Shown: positions 40,328 through 48,867 of the stretch, piece after piece | How the letters are laid out: each line of letters begins with the position of its first letter | How positions within the stretch are numbered: the first letter of the stretch is position 1 | NCBI GenBank assembly: GCA_014191975.1 | Contig: BJHG01000005.1 | Location: 1 to 57,630 of the forward strand | Source: Methylococcaceae bacterium | Lineage (GTDB): Bacteria; Pseudomonadota; Gammaproteobacteria; Methylococcales; Methylomonadaceae | Direction of reading: 5' to 3' | DNA: 57,630 bases | Program-made: the position numbers and the translations under genes | Notes under the pieces: model-generated | Seen by the model: only the letters and a program-made list of their open reading frames with translations | The model's database searches: none | What the model was told of the DNA's origin: nothing

Positions 40328-40906
40328 TTAATGTGCTGCACCTATTCTTGTTGCTTCTGGCACTTCAATTAAATTACCTGTTTTGACATCGTAAATGTAA
40401 CCATAAACAGGAATGTCAGAAGGGACAAGTGGGTGATTTTTAATGCGAGTGATATCTTCAACAACACTTTGTGCCAAATCACTAATGGTCAGCCATGTAA
40501 TATTTTTTGCTTCATGCGAACCACCTCCTTCACAGCAATCATGCCAACCATTTTCATCAACAGAGGCTGTTTTTAAACTGGTTGCGAGTAAACCACGCAT
40601 AATTTCATCCGTGAACGTTTCCATTCCACAATTGGTATGATGAATAACAAACCACTCTTTCGTGCCAAGTAATTTATAAGAAATAACCAAAGAACGAATC
40701 GCATCATCGCTTGCGCGTCCACCTGCATTACGAATAACATGGGCATCGCCTTCACTTAATCCAGCATATTTTGCAGGGTCTAATCGTGCATCCATACAGG
40801 TTAGAATCGCAAATTGCCGCGCAGGCGGCATTACTAAATCGCCTTTATCAAAACCTGCTACATAGCCACGATTAGCAAGTAAAACCTCATTAAGAATTTT
40901 TGACAT
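40328..40906 (-). CDS. Beta-class carbonic anhydrase
   Basis: This zinc enzyme interconverts CO2 and bicarbonate. The 192-residue protein (ATG 40906, preceded by AGGTG) has the zinc and catalytic residues of beta enzymes: Cys-Asp-Arg in [18 protein letters not shown] near 38-50, and His-X2-Cys in [10 protein letters not shown] near 95-100. [17 protein letters not shown] is also conserved. The form is the short clade with an insert ([13 protein letters not shown]). The gene is followed directly by the SulP stump. Confidence 0.94.
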   Translation of the reverse strand: MSKILNEVLLANRGYVAGFDKGDLVMPPARQFAILTCMDARLDPAKYAGLSEGDAHVIRNAGGRASDDAIRSLVISYKLLGTKEWFVIHHTNCGMETFTDEIMRGLLATSLKTASVDENGWHDCCEGGGSHEAKNITWLTISDLAQSVVEDITRIKNHPLVPSDIPVYGYIYDVKTGNLIEVPEATRIGAAH

Positions 40907-41343
40907 AAAACACCTCATTGTTATTTTAAATTAAAAAAAATTTATAGTTCAAACCTGAGCAATTATTCGACGAATTTTTCGAGTAACTGGCTTTATGTGG
41001 AATATTGAACCGATTCCCTTTTAACATTAAATCCCAATACAACCAAGGGAAACCCAATTGTTGTAATTATTTTATTATTTATTTCAATCTTAAAAATCAC
41101 CTGCAAACGATAAAAAATTGATATAACTGAACGTTCACAAGGTTTATGTCGCTAACTTAGGATGTCTAACGGTGCGTCAATAAATTAGCACAAATTTAGT
41201 TCTCTCATTGGTAAAATTGACTCGAAACACAAAATATTACAACAACAAAACAGGCGTTTGTTTATAAATAAAAGCATTCTAAAATAAAATGGCTCATAGA
41301 TCAGCTTCACTAACGTCAATGAAATATATAGAGTTCTCTTGGA

Positions 41344-41369
41344 TTTTGTCTTGATTACTATTGACGGAT
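41344..41369 (+). repeat. 26-bp direct repeat, copy 2
   Basis: Matches 40141-40166 at 23 of 26 bases. It lies 48 bp before the predicted sigma-54 promoter of the flagellar operon. Confidence 0.6.
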
Positions 41370-41416
41370 ACAGTTTGTATAATGAGAATTACCAATATCA
41401 TGTCATTTTTAATTTC

Positions 41417-41432
41417 TGGCATAATTACTGCT
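41417..41432 (+). promoter_or_regulatory. Sigma-54 promoter for the flagellar operon
   Basis: TGGCATAATTACTGCT fits the RpoN consensus TGGCAC-N5-TTGCW with GG at -24 and GC at -12 in exact spacing. It lies about 115 bp before fliL. RpoN with FleQ/FlrC-type activators drives these genes in Pseudomonas and Vibrio, so the position is as expected. Confidence 0.7.
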
Positions 41433-41547
41433 TTTTAAAGCGTAACAACAATAACGTTACAAATCGTTATTAGTTTATTTTAGGTATAATTGCCAGTATA
41501 TTTTCTGGTGTTTCAATTTAGTTAAACAAAACATATAGGTTCTCGAT

Positions 41548-42045
41548 ATGGCTCAAATGGATGATTATGATGAAGATGAAAAACCATCTAAAAAACCCTT
41601 AATTATTTTAATACTTTCTATCGTTCTTTCGTTGTCTGCTGGTTCTGGTGGTATGTTCTTTTTCATGAAGCAACAAGCTGCTCATGCAGCTGAAATAGAG
41701 TGTGCGCCACCACCACCGCCTGTAATTACTACGGTTTATATGGAATTAGCAAAACCGTTGATTGTGAATTTCCCACAAGGATCGTCAGTCAAATTGGTTA
41801 AAATTACATTAGCCTTTTCTGCTGACGAGGAAGCCGTAATGGATTTATTGAAAAAGAATGAGCCTATGATATTAAGTAACTTACTAATGCTTATCAGCGC
41901 ACAAAGTCCTGAAGCTCTGAAAACGCATGAAGGAAAAGTTGCTTTACGAAATGCAGTTTTTGATGATGTAGCCGATATGCTTGAAAAAACAGCACCCGGT
42001 TCTGAAATCAAAGAAGTCTTTTTCACTTCTCTTATTATGCAATAA
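41548..42045 (+). CDS. fliL: FliL, flagellar basal body-associated protein
   Basis: FliL surrounds or strengthens the stator. The 165-residue protein has an acidic N-terminus (MAQMDDYDEDEKPSKK), one membrane span near 18-40, a Pro-rich linker (APPPPPV) and the periplasmic domain MELAKPLIVNFPQG with a C-terminal EVFFTSLIMQ. First gene of the operon behind the sigma-54 site; the fliM ATG follows 4 bp after its stop. Confidence 0.93.
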   Translation: MAQMDDYDEDEKPSKKPLIILILSIVLSLSAGSGGMFFFMKQQAAHAAEIECAPPPPPVITTVYMELAKPLIVNFPQGSSVKLVKITLAFSADEEAVMDLLKKNEPMILSNLLMLISAQSPEALKTHEGKVALRNAVFDDVADMLEKTAPGSEIKEVFFTSLIMQ

Positions 42046-42049
42046 CATT

Positions 42050-43060
42050 ATGAGTGACTTACTTTCACAAGCGGAAATTGATGCCTTACTAAATGGCATG
42101 GATGGTGGTGACGATTTTAGTAGCGATGATGACACTGAAAATTCAAGTGTCTATTCCGAAGAAAACGTCGAAGAACTAGAAGAGCGAGGTGTTGTTAAAG
42201 GGTATAATTTAGCGCATCAAGAACGGATTGTTCGTGGTCGAATGCCAACGCTAGAAATGATTAGTGAGCGTTTTGCACGATTATTTCGGGTATCTTTATT
42301 TAAATTTCTTCGTCGTTCGGCTGAAATTTATATTTCAGGCATTCAAATTAAAAAGTTTTCTGAATTTACACAGGGTTTACTAGTTCCAACTAGCTTAAAT
42401 GTTGTTCGTGTCAATCCATTGCGTGGTAAAGCATTGGTTGTTATAGAACCTAGTTTGATTTTTACGACGGTAGATAATTTTTTTGGTGGAAATGGCGCTT
42501 TTGAAAATATGCCAGCAGAAGGGAAGGAATTTACATTAGCAGAAATGCGAATTGTCCTTTTAATTGTCGAATTAATTTTCAAAGATCAAAAAGAAGCCTG
42601 GAAACCTGTGATGGATTTGGATTTTGAATATTTGAGTTCAGAAATCAATCCGCGTTTTGCTAACATTATTGAACCATCAGAATTAGTTGTTGTGTCAACA
42701 ATTCACGTTGATTTAGAAGGCGGCGGCGGTGATGTACACATTGCATTACCTTACGCAATGCTTGAGCCAATTCGTGACTTACTTGATGTGGTTAACAACA
42801 GTAACGAAGAAGTAGATGAAAATTGGTATGACTCACTTTACCGTGAAGTGATGCGTGTTGAAGTACCTGTAGATAGTTTTTTAATTGAGAAAAACATGTC
42901 GATTCGCAATGTTTTACAATTGAAAAAAGGGGATGTCATACCATTTGATATGCCCGATTTCGTAACGTTAAATGCCGCTAGTGTTCCTATTTTTAATGGG
43001 AAAGTGGGTATTTCTGACGGGAATTATGCGGTTCAACTTACAGACCGCCTTATTAACTAA
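42050..43060 (+). CDS. fliM: FliM, flagellar switch protein
   Basis: FliM forms the middle C ring and binds CheY-P. The 336-residue protein begins MSDLLSQAEIDALLNGMDGG, the conserved CheY-binding peptide, which fixes the start at 42050 rather than an upstream in-frame ATG inside fliL. The CheC-like middle has FSEFTQGLLVPTSLNVVRVN and the C-terminal SpoA domain starts near 255. It is followed by fliN. Confidence 0.96.
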   Translation: MSDLLSQAEIDALLNGMDGGDDFSSDDDTENSSVYSEENVEELEERGVVKGYNLAHQERIVRGRMPTLEMISERFARLFRVSLFKFLRRSAEIYISGIQIKKFSEFTQGLLVPTSLNVVRVNPLRGKALVVIEPSLIFTTVDNFFGGNGAFENMPAEGKEFTLAEMRIVLLIVELIFKDQKEAWKPVMDLDFEYLSSEINPRFANIIEPSELVVVSTIHVDLEGGGGDVHIALPYAMLEPIRDLLDVVNNSNEEVDENWYDSLYREVMRVEVPVDSFLIEKNMSIRNVLQLKKGDVIPFDMPDFVTLNAASVPIFNGKVGISDGNYAVQLTDRLIN

Positions 43061-43084
43061 AATTGACATTAAGTGAGAAAATCG

Positions 43085-43423
43085 ATGAGCGATGATATAG
43101 AAACCGTAGCATTTAAAGAATTTGAAGATTACGATGGTGCACAAGAAGATGGGACTAAAGAAGAGGTTAATTTAGACGTTATTTTAGATGTTCCAGTAGT
43201 CATTTCAATGGAAATTGGACGCACCAACATCAGTATTCGTAACCTTTTGCAGTTAAACCAAGGTTCTGTGGTTGAAATGGAGCGTTTTGTTGGCGAAGCA
43301 TTAGACGTTTTGGTAAATGGAATGTTGATTGCCCACGGTGAGGTTGTCGTTATTAACGATAAATTCGGCATTCGACTAACCGACGTGATTAGTCCGTCAG
43401 AACGCGTCAAGCGTTTGGCATAA
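43085..43423 (+). CDS. fliN: FliN, flagellar switch protein
   Basis: FliN forms the bottom of the C ring. From ATG 43085 it has 112 residues: an acidic variable N-terminus and a SpoA domain with LDVPVVISMEIGRTNISIRN-like features and GEVVVINDKFGIRLTDV. A GTG 12 bp earlier is possible; AAGTGAG is better spaced for 43085. The fliO ATG overlaps its last base (TAATG). Confidence 0.94.
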   Translation: MSDDIETVAFKEFEDYDGAQEDGTKEEVNLDVILDVPVVISMEIGRTNISIRNLLQLNQGSVVEMERFVGEALDVLVNGMLIAHGEVVVINDKFGIRLTDVISPSERVKRLA

Positions 43424-43779
43424 TGCGACAAAATGAAATTATTTCTAGCTCCGATTTTGCCAGCTGGGCCATTGGGTTGCTGGTTGTTTTAGTAATTTTC
43501 GCGATTTGCGTTTGGGCAATTAAACAACTTCAATCCGCTACTCAAATTGGCGCCAATCGCTTACAAATTGTGGGCGGTTTGTCACTTGGAATGCGGGAAA
43601 AACTGGTGTTAGTTCAGGCGGGTGAAAAGCAGTTAATACTCGGTGTAACACCAAATCGTATTGAAATGTTACACGTGTTGGAAGGTGAAGATTGTTTGAA
43701 TAAAGTTGTATTTGAACCCACCGAAAATAGCTTCGCTTACAAATTAAAACAAGTCATGAAAGGAAAAGTTGATGCGTAA
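43423..43779 (+). CDS. fliO: FliO, flagellar export assembly protein
   Basis: The 118-residue protein has one membrane span near 14-33 and a cytosolic domain with [21 protein letters not shown] and KQLILGVTP, the FliO signature. FliO helps FliP form its ring. It overlaps fliP by eight bases. Confidence 0.9.
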   Translation: MRQNEIISSSDFASWAIGLLVVLVIFAICVWAIKQLQSATQIGANRLQIVGGLSLGMREKLVLVQAGEKQLILGVTPNRIEMLHVLEGEDCLNKVVFEPTENSFAYKLKQVMKGKVDA

Positions 43780-44539
43780 GCGCAGCGTAATTTTAATTTT
43801 ACTCACACTTTCAGCCGTATTTTTAAGCGGTGTAGCATGTGCATTGCCCTCAGGTATTGAAGCATTAACTGTCAGTTCTAATCCAAAAGGTGGACAAACC
43901 TACAGTGTGACACTACAGATTTTGGCTTTGATGACAATGATGACATTATTGCCAGCGATGTTGCTGACAATGACTTCGTTTACCCGAATTATGATTGTGT
44001 TCAGTTTATTACGCCAAGCACTTGGCACCGGGCAAGTGCCAAGTAATCAGGTTTTGCTCGGGCTTTCATTGTTTTTAACGATTTTTATCATGATGCCAGT
44101 TTTTGATAAAGTTAACGTTGAAGCCGTGCAACCGTATATGACTGAAAAAATTGATGCAATGCAAGCTGTTGAAAAAGCATCTATTCCCTTTCGCCAATTT
44201 ATGCTTAAGCAAACACGAGAAAGTGATTTGGAATTATTTGTGCGCATTTCAGGCAAAGCTGAATTAGAAAATGCAAATGCTGAAGAGATTCCATTTTCGC
44301 TACTGTTGCCGGCTTATGTGACGAGCGAAATTAAAACAGCATTTCAAATTGGCTTTTTAATTTTCTTACCTTTTTTAATTATTGATTTAGTTGTTGCTAG
44401 CGTTCTAATGTCGATGGGTATGATGATGATGTCGCCCATGGTTATCTCACTGCCTTTTAAAATTATGTTGTTTGTTTTAGCAGATGGTTGGTCGCTGATT
44501 ATGGAAATGCTCGCGGCAAGTTTTTTTGTTGGCACTTAA
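43772..44539 (+). CDS. fliP: FliP, flagellar export gate protein
   Basis: FliP makes the core of the export gate with FliQ and FliR. The 255-residue protein has a signal peptide ([20 protein letters not shown]), then [40 protein letters not shown] and the C-terminal [20 protein letters not shown] 43772 overlaps the fliO end. Confidence 0.97.
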   Translation: MRKRSVILILLTLSAVFLSGVACALPSGIEALTVSSNPKGGQTYSVTLQILALMTMMTLLPAMLLTMTSFTRIMIVFSLLRQALGTGQVPSNQVLLGLSLFLTIFIMMPVFDKVNVEAVQPYMTEKIDAMQAVEKASIPFRQFMLKQTRESDLELFVRISGKAELENANAEEIPFSLLLPAYVTSEIKTAFQIGFLIFLPFLIIDLVVASVLMSMGMMMMSPMVISLPFKIMLFVLADGWSLIMEMLAASFFVGT

Positions 44540-44554
44540 CGGAGCCTCAAACGC

Positions 44555-44824
44555 ATGACACCCGAAATTATTTATACCGTCGGTCAAGACGCGATGATAA
44601 TGGCTGTAAAACTAACTGTTCCGCTACTTTTACCTACGCTCGTCGTCGGGTTAATCATCGCTATGTTTCAAGCAGCAACACAAATTAATGAAGCTACACT
44701 CACATTTGTGCCAAAAGTAATCGTGATAGCAGGTGTTTTACTGCTGGCTGGACACGCAATGCTGCAGATGTTTCTCGATTATTTTAAAGATTTAATTCGA
44801 GACATTCCCACTTTAATCGGTTGA
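44555..44824 (+). CDS. fliQ: FliQ, flagellar export gate protein
   Basis: The 89-residue protein has two membrane spans and the family sequence MTPEIIYTVGQDAMIMAVKL and FQAATQINEATLTFVPKV. The frame ends at 44824, with fliR immediately following. Confidence 0.96.
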   Translation: MTPEIIYTVGQDAMIMAVKLTVPLLLPTLVVGLIIAMFQAATQINEATLTFVPKVIVIAGVLLLAGHAMLQMFLDYFKDLIRDIPTLIG

Positions 44825-44829
44825 TTCAG

Positions 44830-45603
44830 ATGAACTTCACCGAAGTACAATTGCTCAACTCGATGGCAATGTTTGTATTTCCATTGATGCGAATTAGCAC
44901 GATGTTCGTGTCGATGCCCGTGTTCAGTACACATACTATTCCCGCTCAAATCCGTGTGATTCTTTCTGGCGCACTTGCATTCATAGTCATGCCTTTATTG
45001 CCACAGTTACCACAAGTCGAAATAATGAGTTACGAAGGCATTATGATTGGCATTCAGCAAGTCGCCATTGGTTTAACGACGGGATTTATTTTACAAATGG
45101 TTTTTGCGGCTGTGATTTTCGCTGGACAAGGTATCGCGTACGGTATGGGATTAGGTTTTGCGTCAATGGTCGATCCGCAAAATGGGCAGCAAGTTCCTGT
45201 TGTGGCTCAAATTTACATGATGCTCACGACGTTATTATTTTTAAGTTTGGATGGGCATTTGCTGTTGATTAAATTATTGATTGATAGCTTTACCTCTTTG
45301 CCAATAGGTCAGATTTTTGACTTAAATGACGTGTGGGCAATTATTACATGGGGTGGACGAATTTTTTCAGATGGTTTGTTGCTGTCTATGCCCGTGATTA
45401 TTAGCTTATTATTGGTGAACGTGGTGTTTGGTGTCGCATCGAAATCGGCACCACAATTACAAATTTTTTCCGTTGGTTTCCCGATTACGTTGATGTTAGG
45501 TATTTTACTTATGTGGATAACAATTCCTGATTTTTTGGAATTATTACCTGATATTTTCGATGGTGGTTACACTCTAATCAAACAATTACTGCGACTGGCT
45601 TAA
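44830..45603 (+). CDS. fliR: FliR, flagellar export gate protein
   Basis: The 257-residue protein has about six spans, with FPLMRISTMFVSMPVFSTHT-like start region and GLGFASMVDPQNGQQVPVVA near 115. The ATG at 44830 begins MNFTEVQLLNSM; a TTG at 44821 overlapping fliQ is an alternative. flhB starts 4 bp after the stop. Confidence 0.95.
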   Translation: MNFTEVQLLNSMAMFVFPLMRISTMFVSMPVFSTHTIPAQIRVILSGALAFIVMPLLPQLPQVEIMSYEGIMIGIQQVAIGLTTGFILQMVFAAVIFAGQGIAYGMGLGFASMVDPQNGQQVPVVAQIYMMLTTLLFLSLDGHLLLIKLLIDSFTSLPIGQIFDLNDVWAIITWGGRIFSDGLLLSMPVIISLLLVNVVFGVASKSAPQLQIFSVGFPITLMLGILLMWITIPDFLELLPDIFDGGYTLIKQLLRLA

Positions 45604-45607
45604 GAAA

Positions 45608-46738
45608 ATGGCTGAAGATTCCGGGCAAGAAAAAAACGAAGAACCCACCCAGAAACGCTTAGACGAGGCAAAAAAGAAAGGTCAAATTGCTCGCTCACGC
45701 GAACTCAATACATTTATCATGCTGATTGTCAGTGCGTGGTTGTTGATGTCACAAGGCGGACGTGTCGGTTCTGGATTGATTAGTATGATGCAAAGTAATT
45801 TCCATATTTCACGTGAAGTTATTTTTGAGCCGCAAGCGACTATTGTCTTTTTCAAACAAGCCATGCACGATGGTTTATTCCTTGTTGCACCATTGTTAGT
45901 AATTTTAACGATTGCCGCAATTGTTGCCCCCATTTCTTTAGGCGGTTGGATTTTTAGTATGGACGCAATATCACCTAAATTCGATAAGCTAGATCCGATT
46001 AAAGGCTTGCCTAAATTATTCTCCGTCAACGGCTTTGTCGAAATGCTCAAAGCGTTATTCAAAATAACGCTTGTGGGTCTAGTTGGCTGGTTTTTATTTA
46101 ATTCAATTTTTGCTGAATTATTAGGTTTAAGTTCTGAGCCGATGGAACAGGGGATTATTCACGCATTAAAACTTATTGCACACAGTTTTTTAATTTTAAG
46201 TGGTGCATTGATTTTAATTGCCGCGATTGATGTGCCGTATCAATTAAGCAAACACAGCAAGGACTTAAAAATGTCGATGCAAGAAATCAAAGATGAACAT
46301 AAAGAAGCTGAAGGTAGTCCTGAAATCAAAGGGCGAATTCGTCGTACCCAAATGGAAATGGCACAAAACCGCATGATGAAAGAAGTCCCAAATGCGGATG
46401 TCATTATCACCAACCCCAGCCATTACGCGATTGCATTGAAATATGACGAGGCGTCTGGTTCTGCACCGATTATGGTGGCAAAAGGCGTGGATTTAATCGC
46501 TGCTCATATTCGTAATTTAGCCATTGAAGCGAATGTTCCGCTGGTTGCTGCACCGCCACTAGCACGTGCGTTGTATTATTCCACCGAAATAGATAACGAG
46601 ATTCCACAAGGCTTATATTCAGCAGTGGCGCAAGTTTTGGCGTACATTTTTCAGCTTAAAGAAGCCGTTAAAACACACGGCACGAAACCTGCTGTACCCA
46701 AAGATATTAAAGTGCCACCCGAATTTAAACAGGAATAA
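45608..46738 (+). CDS. flhB: FlhB, export substrate-specificity switch
   Basis: FlhB switches export from rod/hook to filament proteins after self-cleavage. The 376-residue protein begins MAEDSGQEKNEEPTQKRLDE, has four spans, and carries the cleavage site NPSHYAIAL (cut between Asn and Pro; the usual NPTH reads NPSH here) near residue 270. The tail VPKDIKVPPEFKQE is long. Confidence 0.96.
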   Translation: MAEDSGQEKNEEPTQKRLDEAKKKGQIARSRELNTFIMLIVSAWLLMSQGGRVGSGLISMMQSNFHISREVIFEPQATIVFFKQAMHDGLFLVAPLLVILTIAAIVAPISLGGWIFSMDAISPKFDKLDPIKGLPKLFSVNGFVEMLKALFKITLVGLVGWFLFNSIFAELLGLSSEPMEQGIIHALKLIAHSFLILSGALILIAAIDVPYQLSKHSKDLKMSMQEIKDEHKEAEGSPEIKGRIRRTQMEMAQNRMMKEVPNADVIITNPSHYAIALKYDEASGSAPIMVAKGVDLIAAHIRNLAIEANVPLVAAPPLARALYYSTEIDNEIPQGLYSAVAQVLAYIFQLKEAVKTHGTKPAVPKDIKVPPEFKQE

Positions 46739-46744
46739 TGTGTC

Positions 46745-48838
46745 ATGGATCTAACTAAAATTAAAAGCGTTTTGACGATGCTGGGCAAAGCCGAACTTGG
46801 TGCGCCGTTTGTCATCATAATGATTCTATCGATGATTATGTTGCCTTTGCCTGCATTTTTACTCGATATTTTCTTCACGTTTAACATCGCTTTTTCACTG
46901 ATTATTTTATTAGTCGTTGTTTACACGCTCAAACCACTCGATTTTGCGTCATTTCCAACCGTCATTTTATTGGCAACTTTATTGCGATTAGCGTTAAACG
47001 TCGCATCAACTCGAGTTGTTTTATTGAATGGTCACACCGGCCCAGATGCCGCAGGAAAAGTGATTGAGGCCTTTGGCGAATTCGTTATTGGTGGCAACTT
47101 CGCGGTCGGTTTAGTTGTGTTCACGATTTTGATTATCATCAATTTCATGGTGGTAACAAAAGGCGCAGGGCGTGTGGCGGAAGTTGGCGCACGTTTCACT
47201 TTAGACGCAATGCCTGGTAAGCAAATGGCGGTCGACGCGGATTTAAACGCAGGTTTAATCACGCAAGATGAAGCGAGAATACGTCGTGCCGAAGTTGCAA
47301 TGGAAGCTGATTTTTATGGTTCGATGGATGGTGCGAGTAAATTCGTTAGGGGCGATGCGATTGCGGGGATTATCATTTTATTTGTCAACATGATTGGTGG
47401 TTTAGTCATTGGGATGTTGCAACACGATTTGAGTTTTGCCGATGCGGGCGAGCGTTATGTTTTGCTAACCATCGGTGATGGTTTGGTGGCACAAATTCCG
47501 TCATTGTTACTTTCAACAGCTTCGGCGTTGGTTGTCACAAAAGTAGGCGCAACCAGTCAAAATATTGGTCAACAAGTTAGTCAACAATTATTTGAAAATC
47601 CTAAAGCCTTAATGATTACGGGCGGTGTAATTGGGGCATTGGGATTGATTCCTGGCATGCCAAATTTTGTATTTTTATTGCTATCGACAGTGTTAGGCGG
47701 TTCAGGATGGATGATTGATAAAAAACGTAAAAAATTGGCTATTGATGCATTATCGGTTAAAAAATCCGAAGTTTCCGCCCCAATAGAGCATCGTGATTTG
47801 AGCTGGGAAGATGTCATGCCCGTCGATATTATTGGTCTGGAAGTTGGCTATCGTTTGATTCCACTCGTTGATAAAAATCAAGGTGGTCAATTGATGGTAC
47901 GTATTAAAGGCGTGCGTAAAAAAATGTCGCAAGAGTTGGGTTTCTTAATTCCGACTGTTCATATTCGAGATAACTTAGATTTAAGTCCGACAGCGTATCG
48001 TATTTCTTTAATGGGGGTAACGGTTGGTGAGGCAGAGATTATTCCCGAAATGGAAATGGCAATTAATCCTGGTCGTGTATTTGGTGAGTTAGTGGGTAAA
48101 CCATGTCGAGATCCAGCCTTTGGTTTGGAAGCATTTTGGATTGAGTCGAACCAAAAAGATTACGCACAAACAATGGGCTATACCGTTGTAGATGCAGGAA
48201 CTGTTGTCGCGACACATTTAAGTCATGTATTGCAATCACACGCGCACGAATTATTGGGTTACGAAGAAACGCAACGAATGCTCGATAATTTGGCAAAGAC
48301 TGCTCCAAAGTTAGTAGAAGATTTAGTGCCAAAAACGTTGTCATTGGGTGTCGTAGCGAAAGTGTTGCAAAACTTACTCATCGAACAAGTTCCCATTCGT
48401 GATATGCGTACCATTGCCGAAACTTTGGCGGAATATGGCATAAAAAGTCAAGATACTGACATTTTAACCTCTGCAGTGCGTACCGCTTTGGGACGTTTAA
48501 TTATCCATGAAATTGCAGGAACAGTAGATGAACTCTCTGTTATTACGTTAGATAGCGAGTTGGAACAGATATTGCAAAAGTCTTTACAAACGGCGAGTGA
48601 AAGCGGTACAGGCGTTGAACCAGGTCTTGCAGATCAAATGCATGATTCATTGCAAGAACAAACAGAACAAATGGAAATGGACGGACAATTGCCCATTTTG
48701 ATTGTTTCTTCTTACATTAGACCTTGGTTAGCCCGATTTGTTCGCCATTCGATTCCCAATCTACACGTTTTAGCCTATAACGAAATTCCTGCCGATAAGC
48801 AGGTAAAAGTAATTGCAAATGTTGGACAACGTGTGTAA
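46745..48838 (+). CDS. flhA: FlhA, flagellar export gate and docking ring
   Basis: FlhA forms the nonameric ring that receives export substrates and chaperones. The 697-residue protein has about eight spans in the first 320 residues, the FHIPEP loop region AGRVAEVGARFTLDAMPGKQ and AVDADLNAGLITQDEARIRR, and a large cytosolic domain with GVVAKVLQNLLIEQVPIRDM. The gene begins 6 bp after flhB. Confidence 0.97.
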   Translation: MDLTKIKSVLTMLGKAELGAPFVIIMILSMIMLPLPAFLLDIFFTFNIAFSLIILLVVVYTLKPLDFASFPTVILLATLLRLALNVASTRVVLLNGHTGPDAAGKVIEAFGEFVIGGNFAVGLVVFTILIIINFMVVTKGAGRVAEVGARFTLDAMPGKQMAVDADLNAGLITQDEARIRRAEVAMEADFYGSMDGASKFVRGDAIAGIIILFVNMIGGLVIGMLQHDLSFADAGERYVLLTIGDGLVAQIPSLLLSTASALVVTKVGATSQNIGQQVSQQLFENPKALMITGGVIGALGLIPGMPNFVFLLLSTVLGGSGWMIDKKRKKLAIDALSVKKSEVSAPIEHRDLSWEDVMPVDIIGLEVGYRLIPLVDKNQGGQLMVRIKGVRKKMSQELGFLIPTVHIRDNLDLSPTAYRISLMGVTVGEAEIIPEMEMAINPGRVFGELVGKPCRDPAFGLEAFWIESNQKDYAQTMGYTVVDAGTVVATHLSHVLQSHAHELLGYEETQRMLDNLAKTAPKLVEDLVPKTLSLGVVAKVLQNLLIEQVPIRDMRTIAETLAEYGIKSQDTDILTSAVRTALGRLIIHEIAGTVDELSVITLDSELEQILQKSLQTASESGTGVEPGLADQMHDSLQEQTEQMEMDGQLPILIVSSYIRPWLARFVRHSIPNLHVLAYNEIPADKQVKVIANVGQRV

Positions 48839-48867
48839 CTAGACTTTAAAGAAACTGAGGACTGTTG

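Larger units (their letters stand above)
40907..41547. other. Intergenic region between carbonic anhydrase and fliL
   Basis: This 640-bp AT-rich gap between divergent genes has no supported protein gene. It holds the second copy of a 26-bp direct repeat (41344-41369) and a sigma-54-type promoter (41417-41432). Short frames are present but are not gene-like. Confidence 0.55.
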
